NCBI GenBank assembly: GCA_025992855.1
Contig: DAJPGB010000001.1
Location: 248,001-312,000 of the forward strand
Direction of reading: 5' to 3'
Source: Coriobacteriaceae bacterium
Lineage (GTDB): Bacteria > Actinomycetota > Coriobacteriia > Coriobacteriales > Coriobacteriaceae
DNA length: 64,000 nt
The notes under the pieces were generated by a model. It was not told the DNA's origin and ran no database searches. It saw nothing but the letters and a program-made list of their open reading frames with translations. A program made the position numbers and the translations under genes. Shown in pieces: positions 43,036 through 50,836 of this stretch (within the stretch, counting starts at the first letter, position 1; every line of letters starts with the position of its first letter).

Positions 43036-44895
43036 TTATTGGGCAAACTGGCTGCGGTAGAGTTCGGCGTAGAAGCCGCCTGCCGCCAGCAGTTCGTCGT
43101 GCGTGCCGCGCTCGATAATCTCGCCGTCTCGCATGACCAGGATGCAGTCGGCGTTTCGGATCGTCGACAGGCGATGCGCCACGACAAAGCTCGTGCGGCC
43201 GGCCATGAGCTCGTCGAATGCCGCCTGCACCTGCAGCTCGGTGCGGGTATCAATGCTCGAGGTGGCCTCGTCCAGCAGCAGGATCGCCGGGTCGGTGAGC
43301 ATAACGCGCGCAATGCACAGCAGCTGCTTTTGACCCTGGCTGAACGTGCCGCCGTCCTCGCCGATCACCGTGTCGTAGCCCTGCGGCAGCTGCACGATAA
43401 ACTTGTGCGCATGCGCGCGCTTGGCCGCCTCGATGACTTGCTCGCGTGTGGCATCTGGGCAGCCATAAGCAATGTTCTGGGCCACCGTGCCCTCGAACAG
43501 CCAGGTGTCCTGCAGCACCATGCCAAAGGCGCGGCGCAGGCTCGCACGCGTGTAGTCACGCGAGGAGCGACCATCGACCGCGATGCGCCCAGCATCGATA
43601 TCGTAAAAGCGCAGCAGCAGGTTGATGAGCGTCGTCTTGCCACAGCCCGTGGGGCCGACGAGGGCATAGCGCATACCGGGCTTGGCATCGATGCAGATAT
43701 CCTGCAGCAGCTTGCGTTCGGGCACATAGCTAAAGTCCACATGCTCAAACGAAACCTCGCCCTTCGGGGCGGCGAGTTCAATGGCATCCACGGCATCGGG
43801 CTCTTGCTCGCGCGCATCGAGCAGCGCGAACATGCGGCGCGCCGAGGCGTACGCGGTCTGGATCTGCGTGATGACGTTCGTGACCTCGTTGAACGGTTTA
43901 GTGTACTGGTTGGCGTAGGACAGGAAAATCTGCACGCCGCCCACCGTGAGCGCCGCAGGCACGCCCGTGATCACGCCCGCGCAGCCGATTACGGCGACCA
44001 TGGCATAGATGATGTTATTGATGAAGCGCGTACCGGGGTTAGAAAGCGAACCCATAAACTGCGCGCGCTCGCCCGCCGTATAGAGATCGGCGTTGAGAAC
44101 ATCAAAGCGCTGTTGAGCGTGCGGGCCGTAGGCGAAGGCGTCCACGAGCTTTTGCTCACCCACATACTCCTCGATATGAGCGCCGAGTTGGCCCTGGATG
44201 CGTTGTTGAGCAGTGAAGCTCTTATTGGAAAGCTTGGCGATGGCACCGGCTGCAAAAATGGAAAGCGGCGTGACGAGCACCACCACGAGCGTCATGGTCA
44301 GGTTGATGGAGAGCATAAACGCGAGCGTGCCCACGATGGTGATGACGCCGGTAAAGAGCTGCGTAAAGCCCTGCAGCAGGCCGTCGCCCACCTGGTCGAC
44401 GTCGTTGACCACGCGGCTCATGAGGTCGCCGTGGGCATGGCCGTCGATAAAGCTGAGCGGCATGCGACTGAGCTTGTCGCTCGCCTCCACGCGCATGTCG
44501 CGCACCGTCTCGTAGGACAGACGGTTAACGCAGTAGCCCTGCAGCCACTGGAAGGCCGCAGCACCTACGACGACAATCGCGAGCTTGGTGACAAGCGGCA
44601 GCAGCGCATCGAAGTCCACATGCCCGGCGGCAACGATGAGGTCGATGCCCTCGCCGATGAGAATAGGTGTGTAGAGCTGCAAGATCACCGAGATGGCGGC
44701 GCTCACAAACGATGCCGTAAATGAAATGCGATGCGGACGGACGTAGCCCAGCAGGCGGCGAGTTGCCGCGCCCACGGGGTAGCGCTCGGGGTCGCCGGGC
44801 TGACGCGGGCCGTCACCCAAGTCGCTGAGGTTATCGTTGCCGGACACGTTGGCCGTCATCGTGGCGACCGAACCGGAAGAAGTATACGGATTCAT
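43036..44895 (-). CDS. Heterodimeric ABC exporter subunit with consensus catalytic site
   Basis: 619 residues: six-helix membrane domain after a roughly 40-residue leader, then the ATPase domain with VGPTGCGKTT (Walker A), FSQGQKQLL (signature) and ILLLDEATSSID (Walker B with catalytic Glu). It follows the partner gene with stop and start directly abutting (TAAATG), so translation is coupled. An efflux role is likely. No regulator gene is adjacent, unlike the MarR-linked pair at 11.9-15.6 kb. Confidence 0.9.
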   Translation of the reverse strand: MNPYTSSGSVATMTANVSGNDNLSDLGDGPRQPGDPERYPVGAATRRLLGYVRPHRISFTASFVSAAISVILQLYTPILIGEGIDLIVAAGHVDFDALLPLVTKLAIVVVGAAAFQWLQGYCVNRLSYETVRDMRVEASDKLSRMPLSFIDGHAHGDLMSRVVNDVDQVGDGLLQGFTQLFTGVITIVGTLAFMLSINLTMTLVVVLVTPLSIFAAGAIAKLSNKSFTAQQRIQGQLGAHIEEYVGEQKLVDAFAYGPHAQQRFDVLNADLYTAGERAQFMGSLSNPGTRFINNIIYAMVAVIGCAGVITGVPAALTVGGVQIFLSYANQYTKPFNEVTNVITQIQTAYASARRMFALLDAREQEPDAVDAIELAAPKGEVSFEHVDFSYVPERKLLQDICIDAKPGMRYALVGPTGCGKTTLINLLLRFYDIDAGRIAVDGRSSRDYTRASLRRAFGMVLQDTWLFEGTVAQNIAYGCPDATREQVIEAAKRAHAHKFIVQLPQGYDTVIGEDGGTFSQGQKQLLCIARVMLTDPAILLLDEATSSIDTRTELQVQAAFDELMAGRTSFVVAHRLSTIRNADCILVMRDGEIIERGTHDELLAAGGFYAELYRSQFAQ

Positions 44896-46767
44896 TTAGC
44901 AGCCCTCCTTTGCGCAGACGGATGCCGGGGCAGCCGGGGCAGACGCGGGACTTGGGACGGACGCGGGCGTCGCGCTCCCCTGCTGACCCTCGAGCTCCTC
45001 GCGACGAAGCTGCGACTGGCAAATCTCGCGATAGAGTTGGCAGCTTGCGTACAGCTCATCGTGCGTGCCCAGGCCCGCGACCGAGCCGTGGTCGAGCACA
45101 CAGATCATGTCGGCATCGCGCACGGTCGAGACGCGCTGGCTCACGATCACCGTGGTCAGCGGCAGCCCACCCTCGGCGGCACCGCGCACGCTGCGCTCGC
45201 GGATGGCGTGGCGCAGCGCCGCGTCGGTCTTAAAGTCGAGCGCCGAGGCGGAGTCATCCATGATCAATATCTGAGGTGAACCCACCAAGGCACGCGCAAT
45301 GGTCAGGCGCTGGCGCTGACCGCCGCTGAAGTTCTTGCCGCCCGCCTCGACCGGGGCGTCGAGCCCCTGCGGCTTGTTGCGCACGAACTCGCTCGCCTGC
45401 GCTATATCGAGCGCCGCCCACAGTTCCTCATCGGTTGCCGACTCGTCGCGCCAGGTCAGGTTGCTGCGGATTGTGCCGCTCACGAGCGACGCGCGTTGCG
45501 GTACGGTCGCGACCACATGGCGCAGCTGATCGAGCGGCCAGGCGCGCACGTCGGTACCCATTATGTTCACGCTGCCGACGCCCGTGTCGTACAGGCGCGG
45601 GATAAGCGAGACGAGCGTCGACTTACCGCTGCCCGTGCCGCCGATAATGCCGAGGGTTTTGCCCACCGGCAGCTCCAAGGTCACATCGCTCACGGCATTT
45701 GCCGCGCCCGCGCCAAAGGAGAAGCTCGCATGGCTCAAACCCAGCGCGGGGACCGGAACAGCGCTGCCCATCGCGCTCGGCTCGGGCAGCGCAACCGTCT
45801 GGTTGCCCTCGTCGGTAATGCTCGGCACGCAATTGAGTACCTCGTTGAGACGCGACGCACTGGCGCTCGCCTTGGTAAAGACCACGACCAGGTTGGCGAC
45901 ATACACGATGGAGGTCAGGGTCTGCGTCATGTAGTTGACGAACGCCATGACCTGGCCCTGCGTGAGCTCGCCCACGTTGACCTGGATGCCGCCCACCCAC
46001 AGGATGGCGCACACGCCCAGGTTCATCACCAAAAACGTGACGGGGTTGAGAATCGACGAGAGCTTACCCACGGCGATGGCGACATGCGCCTGGTCATCGG
46101 CCGCCTGGGCAAAACGCTCACGCTCGTGATCTTCGCGCACAAACGCACGGACCACGCGGGCGCCCGAAAGGCCCTCGCGGCAGATAAGCGCGATGCGGTC
46201 GAGCTTTGCCTGCAGCTGTTTGTAGTACGGGATGCAGCGCGCCATGACAAACCAAAACACCAGGCCGATGGCGGGTGTGCAGATCAAAAAGATGATGCCA
46301 AGCTTAAGGTCGATAGCGAGAGCCGCGACCATGGAGCCCACCGCCAGGAAGGGCCAGCGGATAAGCATGCGCACGCCCAGCGCCACGGCGAGCTGCACCT
46401 GATTGACATCGTTGGTGATGCGCGTGATGAGCGACGGCGTGCCAAAACGGTCGAGCTCGGCATAGCTCAGTTTGTTGATGTGTTCGTAGAGTGCGCCGCG
46501 AATGTCGGTACCCATACCCTGCGAGGTGAGCGCCGCCATCTTTTGACAAACGAGCGTAAACGAAATGCCAATCACGGCCATGGCGCCAAGCAGCATACCG
46601 TAGTGGACGACGGCGTTGACGTCGTGCGCGCCGATGCCCTTGTCGATCATCTGCGCAATCACCAGTGGCGTCAGCAGGTCAAAGATCACTTCGATCAACT
46701 TGCACGCAGGGCCGATCACCATATACCGGCGAAACTTACCACCAAAACGCCTGAGCAACTCAATCAT
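44896..46767 (-). CDS. Heterodimeric ABC exporter subunit with degenerate catalytic site
   Basis: 623 residues. The membrane domain is followed by an ATPase domain with GGTGSGKST, FSGGQRQR and ILIMDDSASALD, where Asp replaces the catalytic Glu. The C-terminus is an Ala/Pro/Ser-rich tail (SVPSPASAPAAPAS) ending KEGC. ATG 46767 follows GGGAG; a TTG at 46800 is the alternative. It is first in the two-gene operon and diverges from the surface protein at 46944. Confidence 0.9.
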   Translation of the reverse strand: MIELLRRFGGKFRRYMVIGPACKLIEVIFDLLTPLVIAQMIDKGIGAHDVNAVVHYGMLLGAMAVIGISFTLVCQKMAALTSQGMGTDIRGALYEHINKLSYAELDRFGTPSLITRITNDVNQVQLAVALGVRMLIRWPFLAVGSMVAALAIDLKLGIIFLICTPAIGLVFWFVMARCIPYYKQLQAKLDRIALICREGLSGARVVRAFVREDHERERFAQAADDQAHVAIAVGKLSSILNPVTFLVMNLGVCAILWVGGIQVNVGELTQGQVMAFVNYMTQTLTSIVYVANLVVVFTKASASASRLNEVLNCVPSITDEGNQTVALPEPSAMGSAVPVPALGLSHASFSFGAGAANAVSDVTLELPVGKTLGIIGGTGSGKSTLVSLIPRLYDTGVGSVNIMGTDVRAWPLDQLRHVVATVPQRASLVSGTIRSNLTWRDESATDEELWAALDIAQASEFVRNKPQGLDAPVEAGGKNFSGGQRQRLTIARALVGSPQILIMDDSASALDFKTDAALRHAIRERSVRGAAEGGLPLTTVIVSQRVSTVRDADMICVLDHGSVAGLGTHDELYASCQLYREICQSQLRREELEGQQGSATPASVPSPASAPAAPASVCAKEGC

Positions 46768-46882
46768 AAAAAGGCGCTCCCTATCATCATTCACACTCAA
46801 TTCGAATCATGATAGTACTGCCGCCCCAAAAGACGAGTAAACAGCTCGTTATTTCTGGCGAGATTCAAGAGCAGGTCAATCG

Positions 46883-46911
46883 CTTGGTATACTTACATTA
46901 GTGCTACCAAG
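46883..46911. promoter_or_regulatory. Inverted repeat in the divergent ABC/surface-protein control region
   Basis: Arms cttggta (46883-46889) and taccaag (46905-46911) lie 33 bp before the surface-protein start, within 176 bp shared with the divergent ABC operon. A regulator site is inferred. Confidence 0.4.
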
Positions 46912-46943
46912 TAAGTCGCCAACCCTTGAAATGAGGTGCCGAG

Positions 46944-47933
46944 ATGAACGACATTCTCGCAAGAAGAGCAAGACGAGCAACTGTGGGCATCGCCCTTTCC
47001 GCGGCACTTGCCGCGGGAATCGCCCCCGTAACGGCGATCGCGGCAGAAACCAGCTCCCCCATCGGTGCAGTCGCCTTGCAGACGGAAGACGCGGCCACCG
47101 AAAAAGAAAAAGCGCATGCAGCCATGCAGGAAGCGCTCAAAAACCTCGAAGCCGCAAAAGAGGCCGCGAGTCCCGAGAAAATCGCGGTAATCGATGCTGA
47201 CATTGCCGCTTCTCAAGAGCTCCGCGACATGATGTTGGCGGAAGCCGCCAAACGGAGGGAACCCCTTCCCGCCATGCAGGCGGACGTCGAGGCAGCCCAA
47301 GCCAAATACGATGAGGCCCACAACCGGGTAATCGAGCTTCAGGCAAAATTAAAAGAGGCATACGACAGCGGAGATTACGCAACTGCTCAACAGTTGCGTT
47401 CGGAGATCATGATGGCAGATTCGCGAGAACGTTCTTGCGAATATGAGCTTGCCCACTACCGAAGCCGCCTCGAAAGTCAGAAAGGACACGTTCAGTATTT
47501 CGAGAGTGCGGCGGAGGAAGCCAAAGCCAGCGTCGACGAAAGCATAGCCAAGCGAAATGCGCTCACCGACGATTTGGAAAAGGCACGGGCGACCTATGAC
47601 GACGCCCGCAAGGCATACGAAGAGGCAAAAGCCACGGCAGACAAGGCCACCTCGCCCGAGATAACGAAACCCACCGAGACGACGCCTCCCTCCGGCTCGG
47701 CGCAACCGGCCGAGACGGCACGGCCCGCCAGCTCACCCGCGACCGGCAAAGACACCCCGCCGAGCTCCGCCAAGCAGGCGAACTCGAGCAACGTCAAGCA
47801 AGCGAATGCGACCGCCAGCAAGCTCGCAAACACAGGCGACACAACGCCAAGCGCAATCGCGCTAGCAGGAATCGCCGCCATGGGGCTCGGAATAACCGCC
47901 ACAGCCACCCGCCGCATCAAGAACTCAAAATAG
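46944..47933 (+). CDS. Sortase-type surface protein with coiled-coil stalk
   Basis: 329 residues. A signal peptide (about 1-34, ending AIAAE) is followed by a long charged, Ala/Glu/Lys-rich coiled coil (about 45-230) and a Pro/Ser/Thr-rich spacer (about 232-290). The C-terminal sorting signal is LANTGDT, a hydrophobic span and the basic tail RRIKNSK. LANTG varies from the LPXTG consensus. It should be anchored to peptidoglycan by a sortase not present in the window. ATG 46944 has gaggtg upstream, and a strong terminator follows. Confidence 0.85.
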   Translation: MNDILARRARRATVGIALSAALAAGIAPVTAIAAETSSPIGAVALQTEDAATEKEKAHAAMQEALKNLEAAKEAASPEKIAVIDADIAASQELRDMMLAEAAKRREPLPAMQADVEAAQAKYDEAHNRVIELQAKLKEAYDSGDYATAQQLRSEIMMADSRERSCEYELAHYRSRLESQKGHVQYFESAAEEAKASVDESIAKRNALTDDLEKARATYDDARKAYEEAKATADKATSPEITKPTETTPPSGSAQPAETARPASSPATGKDTPPSSAKQANSSNVKQANATASKLANTGDTTPSAIALAGIAAMGLGITATATRRIKNSK

Positions 47934-47977
47934 CCGCCGACGAACGTCACCTTCGTCAATCCACAAACCCAAACCCA

Positions 47978-48023
47978 AAAGAGGCCCGTTTCCCCAACCG
48001 AAACCAGGGAAACGGGCCTCTTT
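47978..48023 (+). terminator. Rho-independent terminator after the surface protein
   Basis: Perfect 17-bp arms (47978-47994 and 48007-48023) around a 12-nt loop; the stem ends in TTT on both strands. Confidence 0.9.
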
Positions 48024-48070
48024 AACTGCAAAATCCAAGCAGCAGCAACGTCTCTTGAACTACGTAGCCA

Positions 48071-48352
48071 TCAATGCCCAGGCAACGCCAGCAAGCAGCA
48101 CAAAACACGGGATTCAATTCTGCAGCTTGCGCCGCTGAACTCCACGAGCCTGCCCGTGTAGACGAGCCTGTCCACGACAGCCGCCGCCATCTTGTCGTCG
48201 CCGAACACGGTCACCCACTTGCTGAACTCTATGTTGGCCGTGACGATCATGCTCTGCCTGCCCTCCGGCACCGACATCACCTGGAACAGCAGCCTCGCGC
48301 CCTCGATGTCCAGCGGCACGTAGCCCAGCTCGTCCAAGATGAGGAGTTCGCG
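48071..48352 (-). pseudogene. IS21-type IstB ATPase remnant
   Basis: The C-terminal part of an IstB-like helper ATPase: LLILDELGYVPL (Walker B), RQSMIVTANIEFSKW and VVDRLVYTGRLVEFSG. The N-terminal half with the P-loop is missing. At about 48112 it runs into unrelated sequence that is repeated at 50443-50481, so the 3' end is also chimeric. No istA or complete IS21 is present. It marks an old insertion at this locus. Confidence 0.8.
48081..48119. repeat. 39-bp repeat, copy 1 (other copy 50443-50481)
   Basis: Matches 50443-50481 at 37 of 39 positions, same orientation. On the minus strand both copies encode IPCFVLLAGVA, like the membrane anchor of a surface protein; copy 1 has an in-frame stop soon after. 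Probably 3' remnants of related genes. Confidence 0.7.
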
Positions 48353-48414
48353 GCGGGGGCGACGCTCTCCGGGCTGCTGCCGCGTATCTCGCGGCGTAGA
48401 AAGGAGTGAGTACC

Positions 48415-48669
48415 ATGACCAGCGCGAAGAAGATTTACCTCGCCGTGGCGGGCGGGCTTATTGCCGCGGGCATCGTTCTCGCGGGCATCGGCTTTATCGC
48501 CTCGGGCCGCGATCAGGCCGTGTTCACGACCCAAATCGACATGCGTGACAACACCATCGTGCTCGGCGGCGTCGAGGTGGACGCACCCGAGGGCATCCCG
48601 TTCATCAGCCGGCTCGCCATTCTTGGCGAGATCGACACCTCCGACGTCGCCGACCCCGCCGCGCCCTAG
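48415..48669 (+). CDS. Small membrane-anchored protein of unknown function
   Basis: 84 residues with one N-terminal membrane span (IYLAVAGGLIAAGIVLAGIGFIA) and an extracytoplasmic C-terminal part of about 50 residues (IDMRDNTIVLGGVEV). AAAGGAG lies 8 bp upstream of ATG 48415; a GTG at 48406 is possible. It directly precedes an XRE-type fragment on the same strand. No family is recognised. The upstream DNA is an IS21 remnant, so the 5' context may be rearranged. Confidence 0.55.
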   Translation: MTSAKKIYLAVAGGLIAAGIVLAGIGFIASGRDQAVFTTQIDMRDNTIVLGGVEVDAPEGIPFISRLAILGEIDTSDVADPAAP

Positions 48670-48710
48670 GCGCAACGAGCCCGGGCACTCCGTCCGCTAA
48701 TTTGATTGAG

Positions 48711-48833
48711 ATGGATCGCTCCTACTACGCGAGCATTGAGGTCGGGCAGCGCAATGTCAGCCTTTCAAATCTCAAGAAGATTGCCGACGGCTTTCACATC
48801 ACCATTTCGGAGCTCATGCGCGGTGTCGAGTAG
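48711..48833 (+). pseudogene. XRE-family regulator, C-terminal fragment
   Basis: A 40-codon frame, MDRSYYASIEVGQRNVSLSN then LKKIADGFHITISELM, matches the second half of a Cro/C1 helix-turn-helix (recognition helix and helices 4-5). The first half is missing; in-frame upstream codons do not supply it. It may be a deletion remnant. It is too short to be expected to bind DNA alone. Confidence 0.7.
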
Positions 48834-48892
48834 ATGATTCTCATCTGACTTGGCTCGTTCATGTTTAATCTGTCTCGTTAACCGAAATATGC

Positions 48893-48950
48893 AAATCTGG
48901 TTAATCAAATAATTGAAATCTGGTTAAATGAAAACTGTAAATTTGGTTAA
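48893..48950. promoter_or_regulatory. Three iterons, exact 23-bp period, upstream of DUF4143 copy 4
   Basis: aaatctggttaa at 48893-48904 and 48916-48927, and aaatttggttaa at 48939-48950. Each step is exactly 23 bp. A partial inverse unit (cgttaacc) precedes them. The last unit ends 15 bp before the start codon. Confidence 0.75.
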
Positions 48951-48965
48951 ACGCGCTGGTAAGCA

Positions 48966-50243
48966 ATGGTGAAAACTATGCCAAAAAAGTACTACGCTAG
49001 AATTATCGAAAATGAGCTCGACCAGATGCTTGGGATATTCGGTGCCGTTCTCATCGAAGGACCTAAATGGTGCGGGAAGACAACCACGGCCGGGACCCGT
49101 GCGGCGTCCAGGCTCCTCCTCATGGACCCGTCGCGCAACTTCGAGAATCGCTTCCGTGCCGAGACGGACCCGGCGCTTGCCGTTTCCGGCGAGGTGCCGC
49201 GGCTGATCGACGAATGGCAGGAGGTTCCGAAACTTTGGGACGCGGCACGGTTTGAGTGCGACAACCGCGGCGGCGAGCCTGGCCAGTTCATATTTACGGG
49301 GTCGGCGACACCGCGAGACAATGAGCGGCCGATGCACAGTGGCGCTGGAAGGTTCGCTAAATTGCGCATGGACACCATGACGCTTTTCGAACTTGGGAAA
49401 TCTAGCGGTGCGGTTAAGCTGTCGGGCATCATTTCTGGCGAAAAGTTCAGGGGCGCCTTCGGATCGATGGGTTCTGCCGAGATCGCCGAGCGCATCGTTT
49501 GCGGTGGATGGCCGGCGTCGATTGGGCGTGACGCGCGAATTGCGTCCGCGACGGCAAAACGATATATCGAGATAGTCGCTGAGGAAGACATCCCCCGCGT
49601 CGATGGCTCTCGACGAGATCCTGAGAAAGTGAAAGCCGTCATCGCGTCGTTGGCGCGCAACGAATCCACTCTTGCGACGCTCAAGACGCTTGTGGCCGAT
49701 TTGGGTGGCGACGTATCGAGACAAACAGCGGCATCATACATATCCCTTCTTAGCAGATTGAGTTTCGTCTGCGATATCCCCGCATGGAATCCCGCGATGA
49801 GATCTCCGGTGCATCTGAGGGAGGCGCGTAAGCATCATCTTGCCGACCCGTCGCTTGCAGCGGCTGCGCTCGGGGCGACTGTGGAGACGTTGTTGTCAGA
49901 CTTCAAGACACTTGGGCTGCTTTTCGAATCGTTGGCGCTCCATGATCTATGGGTCTATGCGAGGGCAAACGGAATGGGCCTTTATCACTATCACGATTCC
50001 CGCGATCTTGAGGTCGACGCTGTCATAGCGGCTCCAGGTGGGATGTGGATTCCCGTTGAGGTCAAGCTCAGTTCCGCTCAAATCGAAGAGGCATCTGACA
50101 ATCTTGTTGCCGTCGAAGAGCGGATGGTTGCTGCCGGAAACACCCCGCCGGTTTCTAAAGTAGCGATTATTGGATTTGGTTCACAAGCCTATGTTACCGA
50201 CCGCGGCGTCCAAGTTGTTCCATTGGACGTTCTCGCGCCGTAA
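48966..50243 (+). CDS. AAA+ ATPase with DUF4143 C-terminal domain (copy 4)
   Basis: 425 residues. The P-loop is GPKWCGKTT (32-40), followed by RLIDEWQEVPKLWDAAR and FIFTGSATPRD. The C-terminal constellation is intact: Asp351 (LEVDAV), Glu365 and Lys367 (PVEVKL). No clear ribosome site precedes ATG 48966; ATG 48978 is an alternative. An orphan gene downstream of IS21 and XRE remnants, preceded by 23-bp phased repeats. It belongs to the GPK-type subfamily, distinct from copies 1-3. Confidence 0.84.
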   Translation: MVKTMPKKYYARIIENELDQMLGIFGAVLIEGPKWCGKTTTAGTRAASRLLLMDPSRNFENRFRAETDPALAVSGEVPRLIDEWQEVPKLWDAARFECDNRGGEPGQFIFTGSATPRDNERPMHSGAGRFAKLRMDTMTLFELGKSSGAVKLSGIISGEKFRGAFGSMGSAEIAERIVCGGWPASIGRDARIASATAKRYIEIVAEEDIPRVDGSRRDPEKVKAVIASLARNESTLATLKTLVADLGGDVSRQTAASYISLLSRLSFVCDIPAWNPAMRSPVHLREARKHHLADPSLAAAALGATVETLLSDFKTLGLLFESLALHDLWVYARANGMGLYHYHDSRDLEVDAVIAAPGGMWIPVEVKLSSAQIEEASDNLVAVEERMVAAGNTPPVSKVAIIGFGSQAYVTDRGVQVVPLDVLAP

Positions 50244-50442
50244 CGCTGCGGGCGAAGTGAAATCGACGCATCTTTTAGATTTCTTCAATTTGTGCGTAAA
50301 CCAACAATGCCGTAATTACGCTATGTCGTTAGTGCGAACATCGCATTTTCAGTAGTCGAAGCTCGTTCGCAAACGGACCTCTTTACTTGCAAAAAAGGAG
50401 ACAGCACCGCCGTCTCATGAACCACGTGGCCACCGCGCTTCC

Positions 50443-50481
50443 GGCAACGCCAGCAAGCAGCACAAAGCACGGGATTAAATT
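50443..50481. repeat. 39-bp repeat, copy 2 (other copy 48081-48119)
   Basis: See 48081-48119. Weaker similarity extends to about 50388. On the minus strand it reads IPCFVLLAGVAGSAVATWFM, a membrane anchor without an upstream gene. The region 50244-50520 otherwise shows no gene. Confidence 0.7.
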
Positions 50482-50522
50482 ATTCAGATAAATGCGCCTT
50501 TACGGGTGATTTTTGGACGATT

Positions 50523-50619
50523 TGGCCCGGCCGGCGGCACGATATTTGGTAGTCGAGCGATCCCGCAGGCGCAGCCGAGGACCAGCGAGACACCAAATGC
50601 CTCGCCGCCGGCCGGGCCA
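50523..50619. repeat. 97-bp hairpin element downstream of the SRP RNA
   Basis: Perfect 16-bp outer arms (50523-50538 and 50604-50619) plus inner arms atttggt and accaaat. It resembles the GC-rich hairpin at 25536-25607 in build. It lies 26 bp past the SRP RNA 3' end. Confidence 0.7.
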
Positions 50620-50645
50620 TGTCGCGGTAACAAAAAAGCGCCCGT

Positions 50646-50746
50646 GCGTTCGATGGATTCGGATGCCCGACAGAGGCTCCTTATGGCTGCTTCCTTCCGG
50701 ACCTGACCAGATTCGGAACATGTCGTCATCCGAACCCATCGAACGC
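50646..50746 (-). ncRNA. ffs: Small bacterial signal recognition particle RNA (4.5S type)
   Basis: The minus strand carries the universal Ffh-binding hairpin, GGTCAGGTCCGGAAGGAAGC followed by AGCC. The ends pair over about 18 bp (gcgttcgatggNttcggatg with its complement), giving a single long hairpin of about 101 nt. Ffh binds it in co-translational membrane targeting. A run of six T follows at 50637-50632. A promoter lies upstream at 50763-50791. No ffh or tRNA gene is adjacent. Confidence 0.93.
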
Positions 50747-50762
50747 GCTAGGCGCTCGGTAT

Positions 50763-50791
50763 ATCTTACCTGCTCACGCCCGCCACGGCAA
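50763..50791 (-). promoter_or_regulatory. Promoter of the SRP RNA
   Basis: On the minus strand: -35 TTGCCG (50791-50786), 17-bp spacer, -10 TAAGAT (50768-50763). The expected transcription start falls 5-10 bp before the RNA 5' end at 50746. Confidence 0.7.
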
Positions 50792-50836
50792 GTGGGGCGA
50801 ACCCATCGGATGGATTCGCCCCACTCGTGCACATCG

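Noticed and set aside
50484..50729. 81-codon minus-strand frame
   Set aside because: Overlaps the SRP RNA and the hairpin after it; no protein similarity.
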